This document shows, one piece after another, positions 17,178 through 26,062 of a stretch of DNA of 50,193 nt. Numbering within the stretch: the stretch's first letter is position 1; each line of letters opens with the position of its first letter. The notes under the pieces were generated by a model, which did no database searches, was not told where the DNA came from, and saw nothing but the letters and a program-made list of their open reading frames with translations. Source of the DNA: an uncultured Prevotellaceae bacterium (GTDB lineage Bacteria > Bacteroidota > Bacteroidia > Bacteroidales > Muribaculaceae); assembly GCA_900317835.1 (NCBI GenBank), contig ONIL01000020.1, positions 1 to 50,193 on the forward strand. Reading direction: 5' to 3'. The translations under genes and the position numbers were made by a program.

Positions 17178-17723
17178 CTAGAAGATGAGCAGACCCGTGA
17201 GGCCGGCAAGAATGATGACGACGATAGGGTGGATGCGCGTGAAATAGACAATGCAGAATGATGCGACACAAATGCTGATTGTGATGATGCGCTCACTGAC
17301 CTCGTAGCCGAAATTCTCGCTATTCATCAATAATAGGGCCGCCGAGGCAATCAGGCCTACAACAACGGGGCGCAACCCCATGAATGCACCCTTAATGAAT
17401 GGGCTCTGGCGGTGACGCTCGATATAGTGTGCGGCGATGAGGGTGAGGATGAATGGCGGCAACACCACGGTGAGGGTCGTGACAATCGAGCCTAAAACGC
17501 TGCCAGTGACCACATAGCCGATATAGGTGGCACTGTTGATGCCTATAGGGCCGGGTGTCATCTGCGAGATAGCGACGATGTCAGTGAACATCTGGCTGGT
17601 GATCCATCCCGAGTCCACTACCTCGCGTTGGATAAGCGAGAGCATTGCATAACCGCCACCAAAGCCGAACAGACCGATTTTCAGGTAGGCCCAAACGAGT
17701 TTCAGATAATCCTCAAGCATCAC
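17178..17723 (-). CDS. Chromate transporter, short-chain CHR protein (second gene)
   Basis: 181 residues, the single-domain size of short-chain CHR proteins. The N-terminal family motif is seen as GLFGFGGGYAMLSLIQREVVDSGWIT, followed by QMTPGPIGINSATYIGY and about five or six membrane segments. CHR proteins export chromate; the short forms work as heterodimers encoded by adjacent genes. Its start overlaps the end of the companion gene (17713-18297) by 11 bp, supporting coupled translation. It ends 31 bp before the GH9/CE4 gene in the same direction. Confidence 0.9.
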   Translation of the reverse strand: MMLEDYLKLVWAYLKIGLFGFGGGYAMLSLIQREVVDSGWITSQMFTDIVAISQMTPGPIGINSATYIGYVVTGSVLGSIVTTLTVVLPPFILTLIAAHYIERHRQSPFIKGAFMGLRPVVVGLIASAALLLMNSENFGYEVSERIITISICVASFCIVYFTRIHPIVVIILAGLTGLLIF

Positions 17724-18297
17724 CAGCCTCCTTTCCGCTCTTGTTCAACAGGGTGTGCATATAATAGATGTAGCCTCCAATGGCCCCCAGCACAATATAA
17801 ACAATAGGGTTGGAGATATACGGTATCTTGCTGTAGATGAGCAATGCCACGCTCACGGGGATAATGATCGTTTTCCAGTTAATGCCTGCCGCTTTAGCGG
17901 TTGTGAGTACCGGTGCGATAATAAGTGCGACCACCGCAGGGCGGATGCCCTTGAAGATGCGGCTCACGATGGTGTTGTTCTTGATGGTGTCGGGTGTGAG
18001 GAAGATGGCTATGGCCAGAATCATCAGGAAAGAGGGCAGGATTGTGCCGATGGCGGCACAGATGCTGCCTTTCATGCCCTTGAGATGGTCACCGACGACG
18101 ACGCTGATGTTCACGGCCAAAATGCCGGGCATCGATTGTGCGACGGCCAGCAAATCCAGGAATTCGTCCAATTCAATCCAGCGATGCTTCTCGACAATCT
18201 CGCGCTGGATGATACTGATCATCGCCCAACCGCCGCCGAATGTAAAGGCTCCAATCTTGCAGAACGTCAGGAAAAGTTGCAGGTAGAGGCTGTTCAT
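17713..18297 (-). CDS. Chromate transporter, short-chain CHR protein (first gene)
   Basis: 194 residues. CHR motif FCKIGAFTFGGGWAMISIIQREIVEKHRWI near the N-terminus, then AQSMPGILAVNISVVVG and about five membrane helices, ending in a short charged tail. It is the partner of 17178-17723, and the two probably assemble in opposite topologies. It lies 24 bp after the DUF4296 gene in a long co-directional run. Whether chromate or another oxyanion is moved is not shown by the sequence. Confidence 0.9.
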   Translation of the reverse strand: MNSLYLQLFLTFCKIGAFTFGGGWAMISIIQREIVEKHRWIELDEFLDLLAVAQSMPGILAVNISVVVGDHLKGMKGSICAAIGTILPSFLMILAIAIFLTPDTIKNNTIVSRIFKGIRPAVVALIIAPVLTTAKAAGINWKTIIIPVSVALLIYSKIPYISNPIVYIVLGAIGGYIYYMHTLLNKSGKEAGDA

Positions 18298-18321
18298 AGT
18301 TGGAGGGAACTAAGGAGAACG

Positions 18322-19206
18322 TCACTTCTTGCGTTCCAGCAGGCGTTGGGCGTTGAAGAAACCGTAGTTGCTTTTATTCAATCGTGTGCGCATCAGCATG
18401 AGGCTGTCAACATAGGCTACGTGGCCTCGCTTAATGTCATAGCTCACGTAGCCGTACACTCGACGCACTTGACGGGTCGAGTCGCTCTGCACATCAATTA
18501 TTACCCAGCCGTCGCTTTTGGTGCCGCGCGTGATTTGCGATGTGGTTCCATCGGTATAGTCCACATTCAGGCTCACCTTGAAGTCGTTGCCGCCACGGGT
18601 GAGTTTGTAGGCCAACTGATAGCGGTCACCGGGCTCTTTGTTGTTCGTGGGATTCACGTCAAAGGTGATGAATCCGCGTCGTGCTCCCGAAGTGAGCATA
18701 TATGTGCGTTGACCTTGCCACAAATCGGCAGAATCACTGGCGACATCTGTGCTCAACTTTTTCAGGTGCCTGTTGCCTCGCGGCTGGGGCCTGGCATTGT
18801 GGGTGGGTGCGCCTTGAATGGCTTCCTCGGTAATCATGTCTTCGGGCTGGTGATTGTTGCCCTTGCCCTTGTTAAGTTTGTCAAACCGCTGTTGGAGTTT
18901 GCCCACTGCTTTGTCACAGGCCTTGGTGTAATCTTCCATATTGTGGGCATACCATACCATTGAGGAATCATAATCCTCCTGGGTGATGCCATGCTTCTTG
19001 AAGATAGACTGCTTCAACACGAGTCTGCTGGAGTCGGTGTTATACTCGTTATTGTGGCTGTCGATATAGGCTTCGGCCAGTTGCAGGTCCACAATGAGGT
19101 CGGCCATGCTGTTCACACTCAACACGCCACGAGGAGTCTTGTCACATGATTGCATTGACAAGACAAGAAGCAGTAGAATCGATATGTGAAGAGTGAAGTG
19201 GCGCAC
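18322..19206 (-). CDS. DUF4296 lipoprotein
   Basis: 294 residues beginning with GTG at 19206; no ATG gives a complete signal peptide. Lipoprotein signal ending SMQSC (Cys 21). The DUF4296 region (about 25-110) has MADLIVDLQLAEAYI and FKKHGITQEDYDSSMVWY, predicted helical and possibly related to SurA/trigger-factor-like helices (inference). The C-terminal part (about 145-290) is beta-rich. It follows lspA by 7 bp; this lspA-DUF4296 order fits other Bacteroidales as far as I recall. Function unknown, probably an envelope role. Confidence 0.85.
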   Translation of the reverse strand: MRHFTLHISILLLLVLSMQSCDKTPRGVLSVNSMADLIVDLQLAEAYIDSHNNEYNTDSSRLVLKQSIFKKHGITQEDYDSSMVWYAHNMEDYTKACDKAVGKLQQRFDKLNKGKGNNHQPEDMITEEAIQGAPTHNARPQPRGNRHLKKLSTDVASDSADLWQGQRTYMLTSGARRGFITFDVNPTNNKEPGDRYQLAYKLTRGGNDFKVSLNVDYTDGTTSQITRGTKSDGWVIIDVQSDSTRQVRRVYGYVSYDIKRGHVAYVDSLMLMRTRLNKSNYGFFNAQRLLERKK

Positions 19207-19213
19207 AACTCAA

Positions 19214-19906
19214 TTATTCTTCGGCCTCGGGATCATTTTCCTCATGATCATCGACAACAGCCTCTTCAACCTCTTCCTTGCCGGTCACCGTAGCAAGGTA
19301 GCGGGCATAGAACAGGATGAGCACGATGACACTCACACTCAACGAGGCGTCGGCGATGTTAAAGATGGGCTGGAAGAACACAAAGTGGTTACCTCCAATC
19401 CAGGGCATCCATTGAGGCCAGTTCCACTCACACAGCGGGAAATAGAGCATATCCACGACCCTGCCGTTGAAAAGCGTGGCATATCCACCGTCGGGAGGGA
19501 ACAACTGGGCAACTTGGGGAGGAATGGGGCTGTTGAAAATCAGGCCATAGGCAATGCAGTCGATGACGTTGCCCAGGGCGCCAGCCGTAATGAGCGCAAT
19601 GCAAGCGACATAACCCTTGGGAATGTCGGTGCGGCGGCGCAGTCGCCACAGGTAGTAGATAAATGCGCCCGAAGCAATGATACGGAACAGGGTGAGCAAC
19701 AACTTGCTACCCAGTTCCATACCGAAGGCCATGCCGTTGTTCTCGATGAACAGGAGTTTGAACCATGAGGTTACCTCCAGTTCCTCGCCGTAGTAGAAAT
19801 GGGTTTTGACCCAAATCTTGACAGCTTGGTCGATGACAATAACCAGCGCGATGATGAGCGCTGCCAGTTTGCCGTTAGTCAGTTTCATGCTAGTGACAAA
19901 CGTCAA
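19214..19906 (-). CDS. lspA: Lipoprotein signal peptidase (signal peptidase II)
   Basis: 230 residues, longer than the usual 160-170 because of an insert between the catalytic motifs (about 130-170) and a Glu-rich C-terminal tail. Four membrane segments. The two catalytic aspartates are visible in GALGNVIDCIAYG and FNIADASLSV, and the family motif FIENNGMAFGM is present. The enzyme removes signal peptides from prolipoproteins after lipid attachment, at the inner membrane. Its ATG overlaps the stop of the traR/dksA gene (ATGA); an internal ATG (MKLTNGKLAAL, 19888) is an alternative start. Confidence 0.95.
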   Translation of the reverse strand: MTFVTSMKLTNGKLAALIIALVIVIDQAVKIWVKTHFYYGEELEVTSWFKLLFIENNGMAFGMELGSKLLLTLFRIIASGAFIYYLWRLRRRTDIPKGYVACIALITAGALGNVIDCIAYGLIFNSPIPPQVAQLFPPDGGYATLFNGRVVDMLYFPLCEWNWPQWMPWIGGNHFVFFQPIFNIADASLSVSVIVLILFYARYLATVTGKEEVEEAVVDDHEENDPEAEE

Positions 19907-20289
19907 CGCTGTTTCTTGTTGCGCGCCTCGATTTCCTTTCCCTCGATTGACAGGGTGGCGTGGGGTACCGCGAGCAGGCGCTCCTTAGGGATAAGCTTGC
20001 CCGTGATGCGGCACACGCCGTAGGTCTTGTTCTCGATGCGTACTAGAGCGGCCTGGAGTTTGCGGATGAAGTCCAGCTGGCGCTCGGCCTGCTGGCTCGA
20101 CACCTCCTTCTGCAGGGTTGATGCCCCTTCTTCCATCATCTTGAAGGTCGGGTTGGACTCGTCCACCATGATGGTATCGGTGAGGCGGTTGTAATTTTCT
20201 TGGGCCTGCTCAATCTTAGCCAAGATGAGTTCCTTGAACTCCTGCAACTCCTCGTCGCTGTATCGCGTTTTCTCTTGCGTGGTAGCCAT
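19903..20289 (-). CDS. TraR/DksA family regulator
   Basis: 128 residues. An N-terminal coiled coil (about 10-85) is followed by a short C-terminal domain, YGVCRITGKLIPKERLLAVPHAT. Only one of the four zinc cysteines of classical DksA remains. Loss of zinc ligands is usual for this Bacteroidota group. Proteins of this family bind the secondary channel of RNA polymerase. It sits between ileS and lspA and overlaps lspA by 4 bp. Confidence 0.9.
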   Translation of the reverse strand: MATTQEKTRYSDEELQEFKELILAKIEQAQENYNRLTDTIMVDESNPTFKMMEEGASTLQKEVSSQQAERQLDFIRKLQAALVRIENKTYGVCRITGKLIPKERLLAVPHATLSIEGKEIEARNKKQR

Positions 20290-20328
20290 AACTTTGATAT
20301 GTAATAATATTGATATAGTTGTCGTTAT

Positions 20329-23300
20329 TTATACTTTCTCTACTGTGATAGGCAACATCCATCCATCCATGTCGAGTTCTACTGCATTTGCATTATCGAC
20401 AGGGGCGATGGTGATACTGTTTGCCAGTACCTGACGGGCAATGTAGTCGCCGTAAGCCTTGATGGCGGCATCGGTGCGCTCATCGGGAGCAATAGTGACA
20501 TTGATTTTGTCGGTAATGTCAAAGTCTTTGCTCTTGCGCACATTCTGGATGCGGTTGACCAATTCGCGGGCAATGCCCTCAAGTCGCAATTCCTCGGTAA
20601 CAGTGATATCGAGCGCCACGGTCAGGTTGCCCTCGTTGGCCACGAGCCAGCCGGGGATGTCCTCGCTGATGATTTCCACATCAGCAAGTTCCACAGTAGC
20701 TAATTGTCCGTTAATGTCGATATCAAATTTGCCGTCTTTCTCAAATTGGGCGATTTCGGCCTGTGACATGCCTGTGATGCGTCCAGCAAGTGCCTTCATC
20801 ACTTTGCCGAATTTCGGACCCAGTTTCTTGAAATCGGGTTTCACGCGCTTGACGAGGATGCCGGCATCGTTGCCCACGAGCTTGATTTCCTTGACATTGA
20901 CCTCGTTGCGGATAAGGTCGGCAACGGCCTCGACATCAGCCTTTTGGCTCTCATCGAGCACGGGAACCATGATGGTTTGCAGCGGCTGGCGCACTTTCAG
21001 GTTCTGCTTGCGGCGCAATGACAGTACCATCGAGGTGACGTCCTGTGCGGCTTGCATGCGCTGCTCGAGTTTTTTGTCGATGACGCTCTCGTCGCTCTTG
21101 GGGAAGTGTGCGAGGTGTACCGAGTCGGCGCTATGGGTAAGGTCGCGGTACAGACGGTCGCTATAGAATGGAGCCACGGGAGCCATGAGCAGGGCCACGG
21201 TGGTGAGGCACTGGTGAAGCGTCTGGTAGGCTGCCAACTTGTCTTGGGTCATTTCACCGCCCCAGAAGCGCTTGCGGTTCAGTCGCACGTACCAGTTGCT
21301 CAGGTGGTCGCTGACAAAGGTACTGATGGCTCGGGTGGCCTTAGTGGGCTCATAGTCCTCGAGGTCAGCCTTAACCTCAGCGATGAGCGAGTTGAGCAAC
21401 GAAATGATCCAGCGGTCGATCTCGGGACGCTCGGCGATGGGCACCTGAGGAGCCTCGGTGTCGAAACCGTCCACGTTGGCATACAGAGCAAAGAATGAGT
21501 AGGTATTGTAGAGCGTGCCGAAGAACTTGCGGGCTACTTCGACCACGCCTGCCTCGTCAAACTTGAGGTTATCCCAAGGCGATGAGTTGCTGATCATGTA
21601 CCAGCGCAAGGGGTCGCTGCCGTAGGTCTCGATAGCGCCAAAGGGGTCAACGGCGTTGCCCAGTCGCTTGCTCATCTTGTTGCCGTTCTTATCGAGCACC
21701 AGACCGTTGCTGATGACGTTTTTATAGGACACACTGTCAAACACCATCGTGGCGATGGCGTGCAGCGTGAAGAACCAGCCGCGCGTCTGGTCCACACCCT
21801 CGGCGATGAAGTCGGCAGGGAAGAAGCGGTTCTTGTCCACGCCATCCTTGTGTTCAAACGGGTAGTGCAGCTGGGCATAGGGCATGGCACCGCTGTCAAA
21901 CCACACGTCGATGAGGTCCAGCTCACGCTTCATGGGCTTGCCGGTATCACTCACTAGGATGATGTCGTCGACGTAGGGGCGGTGGATGTCGATCTTGACG
22001 TAGTTCTCCTCGCTGTAGTCGCCGGGAACGAAGCCCTTGTCCTTGTAGGGGTTACTCGTCATCACGCCGGCGGCGACGGCCTTCTCGATCTCGTTATACA
22101 GCTCCTCGATGCTGCCGATGCATTTCTCCTCGCCATCCTCGTCGCGCCAGATGGGCAGAGGGGTACCCCAATAGCGGCTGCGGCTCAGGTTCCAGTCGTT
22201 GAGGTTCTCCAGCCACTTGCCAAATCGGCCCGTACCCGTGTGCTCGGGCTTCCAGTTGATGGTGTGGTTGAGCTCGATCATGCGGTCGCGGCAAGCCGTG
22301 TCGCGGATGAACCAGCTGTCCAGCGGGTAGTAGAGCACGGGCTTGTCGGTGCGCCAGCAGTGCGGATAGTTGTGGACGTGCTTCTCCATCTTGAAGGCAG
22401 TGCCTTCCTGCTTCATGCGGATGCAGATGTAGATGTTCAGGTCCTCGGCCTTATTGGCTGCAGTCTCATCAAATTTGCCGCCAACGGTGTATTGCGGGTC
22501 GTAGGCGTTCTTAACCCAACGGCCTGCATATTCCTTATAAAGCTCCACATTGACGAAATCCTTTACGAATTCCTCGTCCAGCTCCTCAATGAGGTAGTAT
22601 TTGCCGGTGAGGTCCACCATGGGACGTGTCTCCAGCTTCTTGTTGATCATGTACAGGGCGGGGATGCCGGCAGCCTTGGCCACGCGGGCATCGTCGGCAC
22701 CGAAGGTCGGCGCGATGTGCACGATACCGGTACCGTCCTCGGTCGTCACGTAGTCACCGGGGATGACGCGGAAACCATTGTCGTTGCCCACCACCTTGCC
22801 GTCCACCTTGTCCACGGGCTTTACCCAGGGGAACAGTTGTGCGTAGCGCATCTCGAGCAGGTCCTGGCCCTTGAACTTGGCAATCACCTTGTAGGGAACA
22901 ACTTTGTCGCCGGCATTGTACTCCAGCGGCTGATCTTTGCCCTCGGGTTTGAAATAAGCATCAACGCGGGCCTCGGCCAGCAGGTAGATGGCGGGCTTGC
23001 CCGTGTAAGGGTTGAAGCTCTCGACAGCGACATAGTCAATCTTGGCTCCCACACACAGCGCTGTGTTGCTCGGCAGGGTCCACGGCGTGGTCGTCCATGC
23101 GAGCACATAGGCATCGTTGAAGCCCTCATCGGCAGCCTCACGAATCTTCTTGATTACGGGGTGCTCGTCACCGCTCAGCACGGTAAACTGGGCTGTTACG
23201 GTCTGATCCTTCACATCGCGGTAGCAACCCGGCAGGTTCAGCTCATGAGAGCTCAAGCCTGTGCCCGCTGCGGGCGAGTAAGGCTGGATGGTGTATCCCT

Positions 23301-23823
23301 TGTAGAGCAGACCCTTGTTGTAGAGCTGCTTCAGCAGCCACCACAGGCTCTCGATGTAGCTGTTCTTGTAGGTGATATAGGGGTTGTTCATGTCAACCCA
23401 GTAGCCCATACGGTGGGTCAGGTCTTCCCATTCGCGGGTGTATTTCATCACCTCCTTGCGGCAGGTGGCGTTGTAGTCGTCAACCGAGATTTTCTTGCCG
23501 ATATCCTCCTTGGTGATGCCCAAGGCCTTCTCTACACCCAGCTCCACGGGCAGGCCATGGGTGTCCCAACCGGCCTTGCGCAGCACCTGGTAGCCTTGCA
23601 TCGTCTTGTAGCGGCAGAAGATGTCCTTAATCGAGCGGGCCATCACATGATGGATGCCAGGCATGCCGTTTGCACTGGGGGGACCCTCATAGAACACAAA
23701 CGAAGGTGCGCCCTCGCGCTCGCTGATGCTGCGGCCGAAAACGTCCTCCTCGTCCCATTGCTTCAAGACTTCCTTGTTGATATCCGACAGGTTGAACCCG
23801 TTATACTCGTTAAATTTCTTCAT
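20329..23823 (-). CDS. ileS: Isoleucyl-tRNA synthetase
   Basis: 1164 residues, the long eukaryote-like form. ATP-binding signature PGIHH at about 55-59 in the context GPPSANG, second signature KMSKRLGN at about 715. The editing (CP1) domain lies between them (about 190-400), with TTPWTLPSNTALCVG. The anticodon-binding and C-terminal domains follow (about 780-1164). The cytosolic enzyme charges tRNA-Ile. It is flanked 20 bp upstream by an FKBP isomerase gene and 39 bp downstream by traR/dksA on the same strand. Confidence 0.97.
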   Translation of the reverse strand: MKKFNEYNGFNLSDINKEVLKQWDEEDVFGRSISEREGAPSFVFYEGPPSANGMPGIHHVMARSIKDIFCRYKTMQGYQVLRKAGWDTHGLPVELGVEKALGITKEDIGKKISVDDYNATCRKEVMKYTREWEDLTHRMGYWVDMNNPYITYKNSYIESLWWLLKQLYNKGLLYKGYTIQPYSPAAGTGLSSHELNLPGCYRDVKDQTVTAQFTVLSGDEHPVIKKIREAADEGFNDAYVLAWTTTPWTLPSNTALCVGAKIDYVAVESFNPYTGKPAIYLLAEARVDAYFKPEGKDQPLEYNAGDKVVPYKVIAKFKGQDLLEMRYAQLFPWVKPVDKVDGKVVGNDNGFRVIPGDYVTTEDGTGIVHIAPTFGADDARVAKAAGIPALYMINKKLETRPMVDLTGKYYLIEELDEEFVKDFVNVELYKEYAGRWVKNAYDPQYTVGGKFDETAANKAEDLNIYICIRMKQEGTAFKMEKHVHNYPHCWRTDKPVLYYPLDSWFIRDTACRDRMIELNHTINWKPEHTGTGRFGKWLENLNDWNLSRSRYWGTPLPIWRDEDGEEKCIGSIEELYNEIEKAVAAGVMTSNPYKDKGFVPGDYSEENYVKIDIHRPYVDDIILVSDTGKPMKRELDLIDVWFDSGAMPYAQLHYPFEHKDGVDKNRFFPADFIAEGVDQTRGWFFTLHAIATMVFDSVSYKNVISNGLVLDKNGNKMSKRLGNAVDPFGAIETYGSDPLRWYMISNSSPWDNLKFDEAGVVEVARKFFGTLYNTYSFFALYANVDGFDTEAPQVPIAERPEIDRWIISLLNSLIAEVKADLEDYEPTKATRAISTFVSDHLSNWYVRLNRKRFWGGEMTQDKLAAYQTLHQCLTTVALLMAPVAPFYSDRLYRDLTHSADSVHLAHFPKSDESVIDKKLEQRMQAAQDVTSMVLSLRRKQNLKVRQPLQTIMVPVLDESQKADVEAVADLIRNEVNVKEIKLVGNDAGILVKRVKPDFKKLGPKFGKVMKALAGRITGMSQAEIAQFEKDGKFDIDINGQLATVELADVEIISEDIPGWLVANEGNLTVALDITVTEELRLEGIARELVNRIQNVRKSKDFDITDKINVTIAPDERTDAAIKAYGDYIARQVLANSITIAPVDNANAVELDMDGWMLPITVEKV

Positions 23824-23843
23824 TATCTTTATCTTATGTATTT

Positions 23844-24380
23844 TTAGTTTGCTTTATACTTGTAGATGTCCACTAGCTTCATGTCAAAGATGAGGGTGCT
23901 GTAGGGCTTCAGAATTTCATTCTGACGGCTCGAGCCATATCCCTGATGATAGGGGACGATGATAGTGCAGCTGTCTCCCACGTGCATGTGGGTCAAGGCT
24001 ATCATCCATCCCTCGACATTGCTGCTGACCATCGTGCGGTAAATGCTGTCGGCAGGCGATGTCTTCAGGTAGGAAGAATCAACGGGCGTGTTATCGTACA
24101 GACGCAGGTGATACTTCACATCCACTGTCGAACTGAGTAACGGCTTGAGGTTGTCCTTGGTCAGCATGGTGTCGTTGTGCCAGCGGATGAGTACCTGTGC
24201 CGATGGATCCCAATTGGCAGTAATTAGCGTATATTGCTTTGAAGCGACCTGCTGGTCGTACCACTCGTCATTTTTCTCTCGCCAATCCTTGTACTCGTCA
24301 TAGACATTCTTGCCTAGACACGAGTCAAGCATTGTGATGGCCACAACAGCCATGATGACGGTATAGAAAAACTTTTTCAT
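23844..24380 (-). CDS. FKBP-type peptidyl-prolyl isomerase lipoprotein
   Basis: 178 residues from the ATG at 24380; an upstream in-frame ATG at 24389 adds three residues. Lipobox LDSC, Cys 21. The C-terminal FKBP fold (about 75-175) has VDVKYHLRLYDNTPVDSSY, VEGWMIALTHMHVGDSCTIIVPYHQGYG and TLIFDMKLVDI. It is probably a periplasmic folding helper attached to a membrane. The gene lies between glyS (7-16 bp) and ileS (20 bp), apparently in one operon. Confidence 0.9.
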   Translation of the reverse strand: MKKFFYTVIMAVVAITMLDSCLGKNVYDEYKDWREKNDEWYDQQVASKQYTLITANWDPSAQVLIRWHNDTMLTKDNLKPLLSSTVDVKYHLRLYDNTPVDSSYLKTSPADSIYRTMVSSNVEGWMIALTHMHVGDSCTIIVPYHQGYGSSRQNEILKPYSTLIFDMKLVDIYKYKAN

Positions 24381-24396
24381 TGCACACAATGGTTAT

Positions 24397-25941
24397 TTAC
24401 ATGAGTTTGCGCAGGACGTTGTTCAGGCTGCACTCGCGGGCGAGGATGGCAGGCAGGTCGGCGATGGCGACGCGCTCCTGCTGCATGGTGTCACGGTCAC
24501 GCAGGGTGACGGTGTTGTCCCCGAGGGTCTGGCCGTCGACGGTGATGCAATAGGGGGTGCCGATGGCGTCCTGGCGACGGTAGCGCTTGCCCACGGTGTC
24601 CTTGTCCTCGTAGTGGCAGGCGAAATCAAACTTGAGCATGTTCATGATCTCGTGGGCCTTCTCGGGCATGCCGTCCTTGCGCACGAGCGGCAGGATGGCG
24701 CACTTGATGGGAGCCAGGGCCTTGGGCAGGTGGAGAACCATGCGGGTGTCACCGCCCTCGAGCTGCTGCTCCTCGTAGCTGGAGCACATCACCGACAGGA
24801 ACATGCGGTCCACGCCGATCGAGGTCTCGATGACGTAGGGGGTATAGCTCTCGTTCATCTCGGCATCGAAGTACTGAATCTTCTTGCCCGAGAACTTGGC
24901 ATGCTGGCTCAGGTCAAAGTCAGTGCGGCTGTGGATGCCCTCCACCTCCTTGAAGCCGAACGGCATCTTGAACTCGATGTCGGTGGCAGCGTTGGCATAG
25001 TGGGCCAGCTTCTCGTGGTCGTGGAAGCGGTACTTCTCGTCTCCCAGGCCCAGGGCCTTGTGCCAGCGCAGACGGGTCTCGCGCCAGAAGTCGAACCACT
25101 TTAACTCCTCGCCAGGACGTACAAAGAATTGCATCTCCATCTGCTCAAACTCGCGCATGCGGAAGATGAACTGGCGAGCCACAATCTCGTTGCGGAAGGC
25201 CTTACCGATCTGTGCGATGCCGAAGGGGATGCGCATGCGGCCGGTCTTCTGCACATTCAGGAAGTTGACAAAGATACCCTGCGCAGTCTCGGGACGCAGA
25301 TACACGTCCATCGTCGAGTCGGCGCTGCTGCCCATCTGGGTCTTGAACATGAGGTTGAACTGACGCACGTCGGTCCAGTTCTTGGTGCCGCTCACGGGAT
25401 CCACGATCTCATAGTCCACGATGATCTGCTTGAGCTCGGCGAGGTCGTTGTCGTTCATCGCCTTCTCGTAGCGGGCATGCAATTCGTCACGCTTCTTCTG
25501 GTTCTCGAGCACGCGGGGATTGGTCTGGCGGAACATCGTCTCGTCGAACTTGTCGCCGAAGCGCTTGGCAGCCTTCTCACACTCCTTGTTCATTTTCTCC
25601 TCAATCTTGGCGATTTCATCCTCGATGAGCACGTCGGCGCGGTAGCGCTTCTTGCTGTCGCGGTTGTCAATCAGGGGATCGTTGAATGCGTCCACGTGTC
25701 CCGAAGCCTTCCAGATGGTGGGGTGCATGAAGATGGCGCTGTCGATGCCCACGATGTTCTCGTGCAGCAGCGTCATGGCCTCCCACCAGTAGCGTTTGAT
25801 GTTGTTTTTCAGCTCTACGCCGTTCTGTGCATAGTCATATACGGCACCTAAGCCATCATAGATTTCACTCGAGGGGAACACAAAGCCATATTCCTTGGCG
25901 TGCGACACGATTTTCTTGAAAACGTCTTCCTGTTTTGCCAT
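24397..25941 (-). CDS. glyS: Glycyl-tRNA synthetase (single-chain, eukaryotic/archaeal type)
   Basis: 514 residues. A class II synthetase with an N-terminal motif region (EDVFKKIVSHAKEYGFVFPSSEIYDGLGAVYDYAQNG). Motif 2 is seen in GIAQIGKAFRNEI and FRMREFEQMEMQFFV. Motif 3 is in VIETSIGVDRMFL. A C-terminal anticodon-binding domain (about 415-500) has DTVGKRYRRQDAIGTPYCITVD. The single-chain dimeric form is usual in Bacteroidota. Promoter element at 25983-25990. It is the first gene of the long minus-strand run that reaches 13511. Confidence 0.96.
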   Translation of the reverse strand: MAKQEDVFKKIVSHAKEYGFVFPSSEIYDGLGAVYDYAQNGVELKNNIKRYWWEAMTLLHENIVGIDSAIFMHPTIWKASGHVDAFNDPLIDNRDSKKRYRADVLIEDEIAKIEEKMNKECEKAAKRFGDKFDETMFRQTNPRVLENQKKRDELHARYEKAMNDNDLAELKQIIVDYEIVDPVSGTKNWTDVRQFNLMFKTQMGSSADSTMDVYLRPETAQGIFVNFLNVQKTGRMRIPFGIAQIGKAFRNEIVARQFIFRMREFEQMEMQFFVRPGEELKWFDFWRETRLRWHKALGLGDEKYRFHDHEKLAHYANAATDIEFKMPFGFKEVEGIHSRTDFDLSQHAKFSGKKIQYFDAEMNESYTPYVIETSIGVDRMFLSVMCSSYEEQQLEGGDTRMVLHLPKALAPIKCAILPLVRKDGMPEKAHEIMNMLKFDFACHYEDKDTVGKRYRRQDAIGTPYCITVDGQTLGDNTVTLRDRDTMQQERVAIADLPAILARECSLNNVLRKLM

Positions 25942-25982
25942 TGTAGTTTGTCTGTTATATCGTTATTTTTTATTTCAAGCTG

Positions 25983-25990
25983 CAAAGGTA
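25983..25990 (-). promoter_or_regulatory. -7 element for glyS
   Basis: CAAAGGTA on the plus strand (TACCTTTG on the minus strand), 42 bp upstream of the glyS start. Confidence 0.65.
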
Positions 25991-26026
25991 CAAAAAATCC
26001 CTCAAAGCAAAAGCACCTTGAGGGAT
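25991..26026 (-). terminator. Terminator of the peptidoglycan/acylation operon
   Basis: Inverted repeat ATCCCTCAA (25997-26005) and TTGAGGGAT (26018-26026). In the minus-strand direction it is followed by a run of T (complement of CAAAAA, 25991-25996). It lies 37 bp beyond the stop of the MBOAT gene. Confidence 0.8.
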
Positions 26027-26062
26027 ATTAGTTTTATTTAACGGGATTTACGGCTCAATACA

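Noticed and set aside
17755-18963. 402-codon plus-strand ORF
   Set aside because: Antisense to the chromate transporter and DUF4296 genes, which show family motifs.
19903-20289. Loss of zinc cysteines in the TraR/DksA protein as a sign of a pseudogene
   Set aside because: Cysteine-poor forms are usual in Bacteroidota; the rest of the protein is intact.
21982-23847. 621-codon plus-strand ORF
   Set aside because: Antisense shadow of ileS.
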